In this document: piece by piece, positions 31,120-39,083 of the stretch
Layout of the letters: the number at the start of each line of letters is the position of its first letter
How positions within the stretch are numbered: position 1 is the stretch's first letter
NCBI GenBank assembly: GCA_017552965.1
Contig: JAFZNQ010000027.1
Span: forward strand, 1-48,846
Direction: 5' to 3'
From: Abditibacteriota bacterium
GTDB taxonomy: Bacteria > Armatimonadota > UBA5829
DNA: 48,846 bases
Notes under the pieces: generated by a model
Told to the model about the DNA's origin: nothing
Databases searched by the model: none
Seen by the model: the letters and a program-made list of their open reading frames with translations, nothing else
Position numbers and translations under genes: made by a program

Positions 31120-33690
31120 TCAGTCCGTCAGGCTGTATTCTACGAGCAGGCTGCCGGGCCGGTCGTAGATGATGGCAGTATAGCGCTGCAGCTCACTGCC
31201 CTCCATCACCTTTTCCTCGTCAAGGTCAAAGCTCCTGTAGGTCTTCACCCTGTAGCGGGCCGACGGGTCTATGTCTCTCAGGTCGAGAGTCAGGCCCGCG
31301 TAGTCCGTCTCCGAGCGCCGGAACACCATGGCATAGCCCCGGCTCCTGTCCTCTGCCGAATACTGCCAGGCGCACCAGCAGTTGTCCGTCAGGTCGCCGG
31401 CAAACAGCAAATTGTAATTCAGCAGGTGATAGGGCCGCAGGCGTTTGAATTCCTCCAGAGCCTTCTTCACGGTCTCTCTGTCATAGTCCTCTCTGATGAG
31501 GGCCGGCTCCGCAAAGGACAGCCCCGTGTTGTAGGCGCTGCGCAGCTGGTAGGGCTCGTCTCCCTGACACCCGGAGGTGGACCAGGGTATGAAGTAGTTG
31601 AGCCCCGAGGTGATAATCTGGTTCATATAGGCCGACCGGTTGCCGGCTGTGTAGAGACCGCAGCTCACGTCGGTGCGCCACATGGAGATGGTGCGGCTCA
31701 TCATTTCCAGATCCAGACGGGAGCCGCCGGCGCAGCAGTTGTCTATCACCAGCCCCGGATTTGCTGCCAGCATGCCGTCCCAGAAGGCATAGAGGCCGCA
31801 GCAGTATTTGTTCTCGGCTATGCCCCGCCGGTCCTCCGTGTCGTCCTCCCGGTAAAAGCCGTTCAGATTGTCCTCGCTGATGCCGGAGTCCGTGCGGAAG
31901 ATCTTCACGTGATACTTTTTGATGGCGCTGTTCATCAGGCCCAGCATGTATTCCCGGGCGTCCTTTTCACCGACTGCCAGCGAGTGGACCGGGTCCTTGT
32001 CGCTCTGCATCACGTATTCCGGATGCTCGTTGACCACGTAGGTGTTTGTCTGCACGGTCTCCGGGCCGAACCACATGAGTATGTTCATGCCGTCCTTCTC
32101 CGCCAGCTCCACCAGAGGCTCCAGTCCGTCGGGATACCTCTCGGGGTCCACCATGTCTCCGATGGGCTCGTGGTAGTTGCCTATGCCTGCGGGCCACTTG
32201 TCCCGGGTGTACCAGGCGTCCATCCAGCAGGTCTCCAGACCCAGCCCGGATATGGCCTCTATGTATTTTCTGTCTGTCTCCGCCGTGGCGTTCATGGCCT
32301 CCAGCACCGAGAGAGACGCCGCCAGAGGTATCATGGCCGGCTGTCCGTCCACCTGAGGGCTCACGTGTCTCAGCATGGCCCTGCGCCAGGCGTTGAAGCC
32401 CTGCTGCAGGTCGCCGCCCTCATACAGAGCAGCCATGGCTCTGGGGCTGCGGACCTGTTCGCCGGGCTTCAGATACGTGTGGAATTTGTCTCCGGGGAAG
32501 CCGGCGGATATCCTCACGGAGCTGCCGGTCCTGCGGAAGGAGCCGGTCCAGTTGCCGGTCCAGCCCAGACCGCAGACGGCGCCGCCGCCGGAGGTCCTTA
32601 TTGCCCAGTAGGGGGCGTATTCGCCCCAGGTGGGCCAGATGTTCAGGGTGTTGTGTATGGACACGGATTTTCCGTCACAGAGCCAGGAGGGCATGACTAT
32701 GAACTCTCTGAACACGTCGGCCGTGTGTCCCGGGTCTGAGCCGTGGAGAGTCAGCAGCTCCACGTCTTTGTCCTGCGCCTCCTCGTCGGGGCTGTGGGCA
32801 AAGAGCCCCTTCGGCGCGTCCGGGTCCGGCCTGCCGGCAAAGAGCTCCAGCTCCAGGGCGTTCACGTCGGTGAGGATGGGGGTGTTGCCGCTGCCCGTGT
32901 TCTCAAAATACACGGTCCAGTCCAGAGCGGGGGCGTCCTTGTATATCCTCACCACAGCCTTCACGGACAGTGGACCGCCGGGCTCCTGCCAGGCGTAGGT
33001 CTTGCGGACCTCGCCGGGGGACAGGTCCTCCGTCGTCTCGCTCAGCTGCCAGCCGGGCAGCAACAGGTCGGAGGCCTGACCATCGTAGGTGAAGGAGAAG
33101 GGGTATCTGTGGCGGAAGCGGCTTTGGGCCACTATCTCGTCGGCGTATATGACGCTGCCGTCCTCCATCTCAAACCGGGCGTCGCACCAGTCGAACTGGT
33201 CGCAGCTGATGCCGTCGCCGGCGTCGTCCAGGATCAGGTCCACGGTGTCGGCGCCGCCGCAGGGGGCGCTGATATCAACGCTTTGGCCCACCCGGCACAC
33301 GGGGGAGGCGTAGACCTTTTTGCCCACGGCTTCCACCGAGGCCCGCGCCGAGGCCACGTCCGGCCTGCCGTCCTGGATGCCGCCTGTAGCCAGGAAGGAC
33401 TTTACCGGCTTTTGAAATACGAAGCGCATGTGGGTGTTGGCGTGGGTGCCCAGGCCCCGGGCGAACTGTCTGCCCCCAACGGAAAGGTTTTCCGGGATGG
33501 TGTGGGCGGAACGGTTGATACGGATGGTGCCCGGCAGCAGCTCCTCTATGACCTCCATATAGGCCTCCGCGCCGGAAAGAGTGTTGTCACCCCGGAAGGC
33601 CCGGTCGGCAAATTCCTCCGGAGTCTCCGCGGCTGCGGGCAGGGCTGCAAGGATCAACAGAATGAGAGAGATAAATATCATGGTTTTCAT
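31120..33690 (-). CDS. Secreted NPCBM-GH36/GH27-like alpha-galactosidase-type enzyme
   Basis: An 856-residue exported protein. Residues 1-21 are a signal peptide. Residues about 40-180 form an NPCBM domain (GLGTHANTHMRFVF, then DLILDDAGDGISCDQFDWCDA). A long beta-sandwich follows, then a GH36-type barrel. The nucleophile should be Asp601 in FRTDSG and the acid/base Asp660 in the NCCAGGSRLD motif, corresponding to the GH36 KxD and SGGGRxD boxes. The normal tryptophan-rich MWRTD box also follows. A small beta-domain ends the protein. The active-site motifs deviate from classical alpha-galactosidases, so N-acetylgalactosaminidase or other specificity is possible. The lysS terminator lies just upstream. 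Confidence 0.85.
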   Translation of the reverse strand: MKTMIFISLILLILAALPAAAETPEEFADRAFRGDNTLSGAEAYMEVIEELLPGTIRINRSAHTIPENLSVGGRQFARGLGTHANTHMRFVFQKPVKSFLATGGIQDGRPDVASARASVEAVGKKVYASPVCRVGQSVDISAPCGGADTVDLILDDAGDGISCDQFDWCDARFEMEDGSVIYADEIVAQSRFRHRYPFSFTYDGQASDLLLPGWQLSETTEDLSPGEVRKTYAWQEPGGPLSVKAVVRIYKDAPALDWTVYFENTGSGNTPILTDVNALELELFAGRPDPDAPKGLFAHSPDEEAQDKDVELLTLHGSDPGHTADVFREFIVMPSWLCDGKSVSIHNTLNIWPTWGEYAPYWAIRTSGGGAVCGLGWTGNWTGSFRRTGSSVRISAGFPGDKFHTYLKPGEQVRSPRAMAALYEGGDLQQGFNAWRRAMLRHVSPQVDGQPAMIPLAASLSVLEAMNATAETDRKYIEAISGLGLETCWMDAWYTRDKWPAGIGNYHEPIGDMVDPERYPDGLEPLVELAEKDGMNILMWFGPETVQTNTYVVNEHPEYVMQSDKDPVHSLAVGEKDAREYMLGLMNSAIKKYHVKIFRTDSGISEDNLNGFYREDDTEDRRGIAENKYCCGLYAFWDGMLAANPGLVIDNCCAGGSRLDLEMMSRTISMWRTDVSCGLYTAGNRSAYMNQIITSGLNYFIPWSTSGCQGDEPYQLRSAYNTGLSFAEPALIREDYDRETVKKALEEFKRLRPYHLLNYNLLFAGDLTDNCWCAWQYSAEDRSRGYAMVFRRSETDYAGLTLDLRDIDPSARYRVKTYRSFDLDEEKVMEGSELQRYTAIIYDRPGSLLVEYSLTD

Positions 33691-33702
33691 ATCGGCTGTT
33701 GT

Positions 33703-33731
33703 AAAAAGAGCGGCGGCTCACAGAGCCGCCG
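33703..33731 (-). terminator. Terminator of lysS
   Basis: CGGCGGCTC (33711-33719) and GAGCCGCCG (33723-33731) with a three-base loop. The A-run at 33704-33708 is the U-tract on the minus strand. It lies between lysS and the GH36-type gene, which may therefore have its own promoter or depend on read-through. Confidence 0.85.
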
Positions 33732-33742
33732 TCGCTGTGTGA

Positions 33743-35719
33743 CTAATAGAGCTTGGCTCCCGCGGGGATCCGGGGATCCACCATGAGCACGTGGAGCTTT
33801 TCCTCGCCCTCTTCTTCATGGACTGCGGAGATGATCATGCCGCAGCTGTCGATGCCCATCATGGCTCTGGGAGGCAGATTGGTGATGGCGATGAGGGTCT
33901 TGCCCACCAGCTCCTCGGGCTCGTAGAAGGGATGGATGCCGCTGAGGATGGTCCTGGGGGTGCCGCTGCCGTCGTCCAGCAGGAACTTGAGGAGCTTCTT
34001 GGACTTCTTCACCGCTTCGCACTCCAGCACCTTCACGGCCCGGAAGTCGCTCCTGGAGAAGGTCTCAAAGTCCACCAGGTCCTCAAAGAGGGGCTCCGTC
34101 CTGACTTTGGAGAAGTCTATCTCGGCGGGCTCCGGCTCGGCAAAGGGCAGCTCGGGCCCCTTTTCGCCGGCTTCGGGCTTCATCTGAGGGAAGAGGAGCA
34201 CGTCGCGGATGGACTTCTGGTTCAGGAGTATCATCACCAGCCTGTCTATGCCCATGCCAAAGCCGCCGCAGGGAGGCATGCCGTATTCCAGGGCCCGGAT
34301 GTAGTCCTCATCCATGGGATGGGCCTCCTCGTCGCCGGCGGCCCGCTGCTGAGCCTGGAGTATGAACCGCTCCTTCTGGTCTATGGGGTCGTTGATCTCC
34401 GAAAAGGCGTTGCCGCATTCCTGCTTGGCTATATAGAGCTCAAACCGGCGGGTGAGGGAGGGGTCGTCCGCCCGCATCTTGGCCAGAGGTGAGTTCTCCG
34501 TGGGAAAGTCGGTGATGAAGGTGGGCTGCACCAGCCGGGGCTGCACAAAGCGCTCGTGTATCTTTTCGATGATGCCGCCTACCATGGTCTCGCCCTCGGT
34601 ACTGAGCCCCAGGCTCTTCATGGCTTCCAGGGCGCTGTCGAGGTTCTTGAAGGCCTCGGGCTTGACGCCCGCGTATTCCTCTATGCCCTGCAGCATGGGG
34701 AGCCGGCGGAAGGGCTTGGAAAAGTCTATTTCCTCGTCGTCGTACATGCAGGCCGCCTTGCCGTGGACCCTGACGGCTATGAAGCGCAGCATGTCTTCTA
34801 CCAGCTGCATCACGTCGTCCAGGTCCGCGTAGGCCTCGTAGGATTCCATGAGGGTGAACTCGGGGTTGTGCCGGGTGTCTATGCCCTCGTTGCGGAACAC
34901 GCGGCCTATCTCAAACACCTTTTCCAGACCGCCCACTATGAGGCGCTTCAGATAGAGCTCCAGACTGATGCGCAGATGGAGCCCCATATCCAGGGCGTTG
35001 TGATGGGTCAGGAAGGGTCTGGCGGCGGCTCCGCCGGCCACGGACTGCAGCACGGGGGTCTCCACCTCCAGATAGCCTCTGGACTCGTAAAACTCCCGCA
35101 TGGCCGACACTATCTTTGACCGCAGCATGAATATGTTTCTGCTCTCCCGGTTGATGACCAGGTCCACGTAGCGCTGGCGGTACCTGAGCTCCACGTCGCT
35201 CATGGTGTTCCAGGTCTGGCCGTCCTTTTCCTTGCCGAAGGGGATGGGCCTCAGGCCCTTGGCCAGCACCGTCAGGCTGCGGGCGTGCAGGCTGACCTCG
35301 CCGGTCTTGGTACGGAAGAGAAAGCCTTCCACCCCGATGAAGTCGCCCATATCCAGCAGCTTGACCATCTCATAGTCCTCTATGTCGTCCTTGCGCAGAT
35401 AGACCTGCAGCATGCCGGAGCGGTCGCTCACTGTGCAAAAAGCTGCCTTGCCCATAAGGCGCATACCGGTGATCCGGCCGGCGTAGCCGGCGGTGATCAC
35501 GTTGTCGGAACCGTCTTGTTCCAGCTTTTCAAATTCTGCTTTAAGGGCGTTGCTCTCAAAGGAAATGTCCGCCAGCTTCCGGTTCTGGGAGTCGGTGATG
35601 CAGGCAAACCGCGGGCACCGCTCCACCCGGAAGGGGTCCCGGCCCATTTCCTTCATCTTTTCCAGCTTTTGCTTTCTGACTTCTATAAGCTCATCCTCGG
35701 GAATTCGCCTTTCTTCCAA
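33743..35719 (-). CDS. lysS: Lysyl-tRNA synthetase (class II) fused to a C-terminal tRNA-binding OB domain
   Basis: Charges tRNA-Lys. I place the start at TTG 35719, six bases after GGAGG, giving 658 residues; a TTG nine codons upstream lacks a ribosome binding site. Residues about 65-165 are the anticodon-binding OB fold. The catalytic core has motif 2 (RVFRNEGIDTRHNPEFTLM) and motif 3 (GGFGMGIDRLVMILL). The usual protein ends near residue 500. Here a linker is followed by residues about 549-658, an EMAPII/Trbp111-like domain (FETFSRSDFRAVKV, TLIAITNLPPRAMMGIDSCGMI) as in MetRS. Such an addition to LysRS is uncommon. Its promoter at 35752-35781 diverges from that of rpsB. Confidence 0.95.
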   Translation of the reverse strand: MEERRIPEDELIEVRKQKLEKMKEMGRDPFRVERCPRFACITDSQNRKLADISFESNALKAEFEKLEQDGSDNVITAGYAGRITGMRLMGKAAFCTVSDRSGMLQVYLRKDDIEDYEMVKLLDMGDFIGVEGFLFRTKTGEVSLHARSLTVLAKGLRPIPFGKEKDGQTWNTMSDVELRYRQRYVDLVINRESRNIFMLRSKIVSAMREFYESRGYLEVETPVLQSVAGGAAARPFLTHHNALDMGLHLRISLELYLKRLIVGGLEKVFEIGRVFRNEGIDTRHNPEFTLMESYEAYADLDDVMQLVEDMLRFIAVRVHGKAACMYDDEEIDFSKPFRRLPMLQGIEEYAGVKPEAFKNLDSALEAMKSLGLSTEGETMVGGIIEKIHERFVQPRLVQPTFITDFPTENSPLAKMRADDPSLTRRFELYIAKQECGNAFSEINDPIDQKERFILQAQQRAAGDEEAHPMDEDYIRALEYGMPPCGGFGMGIDRLVMILLNQKSIRDVLLFPQMKPEAGEKGPELPFAEPEPAEIDFSKVRTEPLFEDLVDFETFSRSDFRAVKVLECEAVKKSKKLLKFLLDDGSGTPRTILSGIHPFYEPEELVGKTLIAITNLPPRAMMGIDSCGMIISAVHEEEGEEKLHVLMVDPRIPAGAKLY

Positions 35720-35751
35720 TTGTCGCCTCCGAATGTGTGGTATCAATAGTT

Positions 35752-35781
35752 ATTATATTACAAAATACCCCTGTTTTTCAA
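35752..35781 (-). promoter_or_regulatory. Promoter of lysS
   Basis: On the minus strand TTGAAA (35776-35781), 18-base spacer, TATAAT (35752-35757). No TGn extension. Confidence 0.75.
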
Positions 35782-35794
35782 GGAAGGGCGGCTC

Positions 35795-35823
35795 TTGCAT
35801 TTTGGCGGGGCTTTTGATATAAT
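35795..35823 (+). promoter_or_regulatory. Promoter of the rpsB-tsf-pyrH-frr operon
   Basis: TTGCAT (35795-35800), 17-base spacer, TATAAT (35818-35823) preceded by TGA. Confidence 0.82.
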
Positions 35824-35829
35824 AAAATA

Positions 35830-35927
35830 GAATGCCACAATCACCATGCCCGACGGTTAAAAGGTGCCTCTCCGAGGTATGATAACGGGAAGACGGCATG
35901 GGATGAATCTAACCTTTGGAGGAAAAA
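35830..35927 (+). promoter_or_regulatory. Structured rpsB leader, possible S2 autoregulatory element
   Basis: About 95 bases of untranslated leader can fold: CCATGCC (35844-35850) pairs with GGCATGG (35895-35901), enclosing a six-pair hairpin TGCCTC/GAGGTA (35865-35870 with 35874-35879, one G-T pair). CCCG/CGGG near 35849 and 35885 offers an alternative pairing. Ribosomal protein operons are often controlled by such leaders; that this one binds S2 is inference. Confidence 0.5.
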
Positions 35928-36794
35928 ATGGCTCAAGTTACTATGAAAGAGCTCCTGGAAGCCGGCGTGCATTTCGGTCACAGGACTCACAGATGGAACC
36001 CCAAGATGAAGCGGTATATATATGCCGGCCGCAACGGTATATATATCATCGACCTGCACCAGACCCTGAAGCTGTTTGAGCAGGCGAGAGACTTCATACA
36101 GGATATAGCTGCCAAGGGCGAGCACATCCTGTTCGTAGGTACCAAGAAGCAGGCCCAGGAGGCCATCGAGACCGCGGCCAAGAGCTGCAACATGTTCTAC
36201 GTGAACCAGCGCTGGCTGGGCGGTATGCTGACCAACTACAAGACCATCCAGAGCCGCATCGCCAAGCTGGCCGAGCTGGAGAGGATGAAGGAAGAGGGCG
36301 ATTTTGAGCGCCTCACCAAGAAGGAAGCCTCCCTGAAGCAGGAGCAGATGGACAAGCTGGAAAAGTTCCTGGGCGGCATCAAGAATATGCCCGGTATGCC
36401 CGGCGCCATGTTCGTGGTGGACCTGAAAAAGGAAAAGAACGCCGTAGCCGAAGCCCACAGACTGGAGATCCCCATCGTGGCCGTAGTGGATACCAACTGC
36501 GATCCCGATGATGCGGACTACGTGATCCCCGGCAACGACGACGCCATCAGAGCCATCAAGCTCATCTGCACCAAGATGGCAGAGTCCATCAACGAGGTCA
36601 TCGCTCCCGCCACCGAGGGTGAGGAAGTAGGCGAAGAGCCTGCCGAGGATGAGGAAAAGCCCGAGGTCGCCGATGAGATCCCGACCATTCCCCCGGCAGC
36701 TCCCATCACCGAAGTAGCCGAAGCTCCCGTTGAAGAGGAGGCTGCTCCTGCAGCAGAAGAGGCGGCTCCCGAGACAGCGGACACCGAAGAATAG
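35928..36794 (+). CDS. rpsB: 30S ribosomal protein S2
   Basis: S2 of the small ribosomal subunit, 288 residues from ATG 35928 (GGAGG upstream). Family motifs include [52 protein letters not shown], and [14 protein letters not shown] followed by [13 protein letters not shown]. The globular part ends near residue 228. The remaining 60 residues are a Glu/Ala/Pro-rich acidic tail not needed in most S2 proteins. First gene of the canonical rpsB-tsf-pyrH-frr operon. Confidence 0.98.
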   Translation: MAQVTMKELLEAGVHFGHRTHRWNPKMKRYIYAGRNGIYIIDLHQTLKLFEQARDFIQDIAAKGEHILFVGTKKQAQEAIETAAKSCNMFYVNQRWLGGMLTNYKTIQSRIAKLAELERMKEEGDFERLTKKEASLKQEQMDKLEKFLGGIKNMPGMPGAMFVVDLKKEKNAVAEAHRLEIPIVAVVDTNCDPDDADYVIPGNDDAIRAIKLICTKMAESINEVIAPATEGEEVGEEPAEDEEKPEVADEIPTIPPAAPITEVAEAPVEEEAAPAAEEAAPETADTEE

Positions 36795-36803
36795 GACAAA
36801 TGC

Positions 36804-36831
36804 AGCGGAGCGGCAGCAAAGCCTCTCCGCT
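36804..36831 (+). promoter_or_regulatory. Intercistronic hairpin between rpsB and tsf
   Basis: AGCGGAG (36804-36810) pairs with CTCCGCT (36825-36831), and inside it GGC pairs with GCC. No T-run follows, so it is more likely an mRNA processing or stability element, or a partial attenuator that sets the S2 to EF-Ts ratio, than a terminator. Confidence 0.5.
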
Positions 36832-36858
36832 TACAGTTATATAGAGAGGACAGATACA

Positions 36859-37731
36859 ATGGCAATTACTGCAGCAGACGTAAAAAAACTGAGAGAACAG
36901 ACCGGCGTAGGCATGATGGACTGCAAAAAAGCCCTGACACAGGCCGACGGCGATTTTGAGGCGGCTATCGCCATACTGAGAGAAAAAGGCATTGCCGTAG
37001 CGGCAAAGAGAGTGGACAGGACCGCAGCCGAGGGCGTGCTGGTCATCAGAAAGAACGGCGACGCCATCAGCATGGCCGAGCTGAACTGCGAGACCTCCTT
37101 CGTGGCAGCCAACGAAGACTTTGTGAAGCTGGCCGAGGATATAGCCGACAAGGCCTGCGGCTTTGAGGGCGACCTGGATGCTCTGAAGGAGCAAAAGCTC
37201 GCTTCCGGCAGGACCATAGCCGAGAGCATCACCGACACCATGGCCCGCATAGGCGAAAAGATCGACTGCCCCAGATTTGCTACCATGAAGGCAGGGGAGA
37301 AGGACGCTCTGGACGGCTACGTCCACTTTGACAAACTGAAGGGAGTCATAGTGAAGCTGTCCTGCGGCAGCGCCGAGGCTGCCGCCGACCCGGACACCGC
37401 GGCTCTGGCCAAGGATATAGCCATGCACGCTGCCTGGACCGCTCCCAAATATCTGGACGTGAAGGACGTTCCCGCCGAAGAGGTGGAGAAGGAGAGAGAG
37501 ATCCAGATCAACAGAGCCAAGGAAGAGGGCAAGCCCGAAGAGATAGCCAGAAAGATGGTGGAAGGCCGCCTGAGAAAAGAGTTCTTTGCCAATATCTGCC
37601 TCACCCAGCAGGCCTTCATCAAGGACGAAAAGATGACCATCGCCCAGCTCATAGCCGGCTACGCCAAGGAAAAGGGCTACGACGTATCCCTGGCCGCCTT
37701 TGTCCGCTTCAGAGTAGGCGAGCAGAACTAA
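36859..37731 (+). CDS. tsf: Elongation factor Ts
   Basis: Nucleotide exchange factor for EF-Tu, 290 residues from ATG 36859 (AGAGAGGA upstream). The N-terminal UBA-like domain has VKKLREQTGVGMMDCKKAL, and the core has the AELNCETSFVAANEDF motif and a C-terminal QAFIKDEKMTIAQLI segment. A longer frame starting upstream overlaps rpsB in another frame and is not used. tuf itself begins at 48583. Confidence 0.98.
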   Translation: MAITAADVKKLREQTGVGMMDCKKALTQADGDFEAAIAILREKGIAVAAKRVDRTAAEGVLVIRKNGDAISMAELNCETSFVAANEDFVKLAEDIADKACGFEGDLDALKEQKLASGRTIAESITDTMARIGEKIDCPRFATMKAGEKDALDGYVHFDKLKGVIVKLSCGSAEAAADPDTAALAKDIAMHAAWTAPKYLDVKDVPAEEVEKEREIQINRAKEEGKPEEIARKMVEGRLRKEFFANICLTQQAFIKDEKMTIAQLIAGYAKEKGYDVSLAAFVRFRVGEQN

Positions 37732-37732
37732 G

Positions 37733-38440
37733 ATGGCATACAGGCGCATACTGCTGAAGCTGTCGGGCGAGGCCTTTGCCGGTCCGGATAAGGTCGGTAT
37801 CAACGGCGAGACCGTCCGCAGCATAGCCATGGAGGTCAAGAAGGCCTGGGACACCGGAGTCCAGATAGGCATCGTCATAGGCGCGGGCAATCTGGTCAGA
37901 GGAGCCACGGCTCAGGGCCAGGGCATAGACCGCACCGACGGCGACTATATGGGCATGCTGGGCACCGTGATGAACTCCATGGCCATGCAGGCCGCCCTTA
38001 CCAATCTGGGCGCCCCCGCCGTGGTCCAGTCCTCCATCACCATGAACCAGGTCTGCGAGCCTTTTGTCAAGAGAAAGGCCGTGAGACACATGGAAAAGGG
38101 CAGGATAGTGCTCTTTGGCGGAGGCACGGGCAATCCCTTCTTCACCACTGACACGGCTGCCGCGCTGAAGGCTCTGGAGATCGGCGCAGAAGCGCTCTTC
38201 AAGGCCACCAACGTGGACGGAGTATATACGGCTGATCCCAAAAAGGACCCCTCCGCCGTGAAGTTCGACTCCATCAGCTGCGCCGAGGCTCTGGAAAAGG
38301 GGCTCAAGGTCATGGATTCCACAGCATTTTCCATGTGCCGGGATCACCGCCTGCCCATCATCGTTTTTGACATCAGGGGCGAGGACAACATCAAAAACGC
38401 AGCCCTTGGGAAAAAAGTAGGTACCTTTGTAGGAGAGTAA
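37733..38440 (+). CDS. pyrH: UMP kinase
   Basis: Phosphorylates UMP to UDP, 235 residues. Amino-acid-kinase family features include RILLKLSGEAFAG, IVIGAGNLVRG, the DYMGMLGTVMNSMA segment specific for bacterial UMP kinases, LFGGGTGNPFFTTDTAAALKA, and KATNVDGVYTADP. It starts one base after the tsf stop, as expected for coupled translation in this operon. Confidence 0.98.
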   Translation: MAYRRILLKLSGEAFAGPDKVGINGETVRSIAMEVKKAWDTGVQIGIVIGAGNLVRGATAQGQGIDRTDGDYMGMLGTVMNSMAMQAALTNLGAPAVVQSSITMNQVCEPFVKRKAVRHMEKGRIVLFGGGTGNPFFTTDTAAALKALEIGAEALFKATNVDGVYTADPKKDPSAVKFDSISCAEALEKGLKVMDSTAFSMCRDHRLPIIVFDIRGEDNIKNAALGKKVGTFVGE

Positions 38441-38445
38441 ACACT

Positions 38446-39003
38446 ATGTCCAACGACGTTATCTCTAAAGCTGAAGACAAGATGAAAAAGGCGGTGGAGT
38501 TTGCCGTCGCCGATTTCGGCACTCTGCGCACCGGCAAGGCCAGCGCCAGGATGCTGGACGGCATTGAGGCCAGCTACTACGGCACCAATATGCCTATCAA
38601 TCAGATAGCCTCCATCTCGGTGCCCGACCCCAGCATGATACTGATCAAGCCTTACGACGCTTCGGCGCTGAAGGACATCGAAAAGGCCATCCTCGCATCG
38701 GAGCTGAACATCAACCCCACCAACGACGGCCAGGCTATACGTCTGTCCATCCCTCCTCTTACCGAGGAGACCAGAAAGGGCATCATCAAGCAGCTCATGA
38801 AGAAATCCGAGGAGCACAAGGTGGCTGTCCGCAACATACGCAGAGACGCCAACGAAGCTCTGAAAAAGGAGCAGAAGGCCGCCGCCATCACGGAAGACGA
38901 TCTGAAGCGGGAGCAGGACAAGATCCAGAAGCTCACCGACAAGTATATCGCCGAGCTGGACAAGGCCTGTCAGGCCAAGGAAAAAGAGTTAAAAACCATA
39001 TAA
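38446..39003 (+). CDS. frr: Ribosome recycling factor
   Basis: Splits post-termination ribosomes together with EF-G, 185 residues as usual. Motifs include EFAVADFGTLRTGKASARMLDGI, YYGTNMPINQIASISVPDP, the RLSIPPLTEETRKGI hinge region, and VRNIRRDANEALKK. AGGAGAG precedes the ATG. A terminator at 39019-39042 ends the operon. Confidence 0.98.
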   Translation: MSNDVISKAEDKMKKAVEFAVADFGTLRTGKASARMLDGIEASYYGTNMPINQIASISVPDPSMILIKPYDASALKDIEKAILASELNINPTNDGQAIRLSIPPLTEETRKGIIKQLMKKSEEHKVAVRNIRRDANEALKKEQKAAAITEDDLKREQDKIQKLTDKYIAELDKACQAKEKELKTI

Positions 39004-39018
39004 AGTGTTTGAAAGAGC

Positions 39019-39042
39019 GAGCCACCTTTCGGGTGGCTCTTT
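39019..39042 (+). terminator. Terminator after frr
   Basis: GAGCCACC (39019-39026) and GGTGGCTC (39032-39039) with a five-base loop and TTT after it. It ends just upstream of the next gene, and an apparent longer frame of that gene would have to translate through it. Confidence 0.8.
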
Positions 39043-39083
39043 CCGTATTATATCGGCGCAAGAGCGTTAAGGGATCGGGCATT

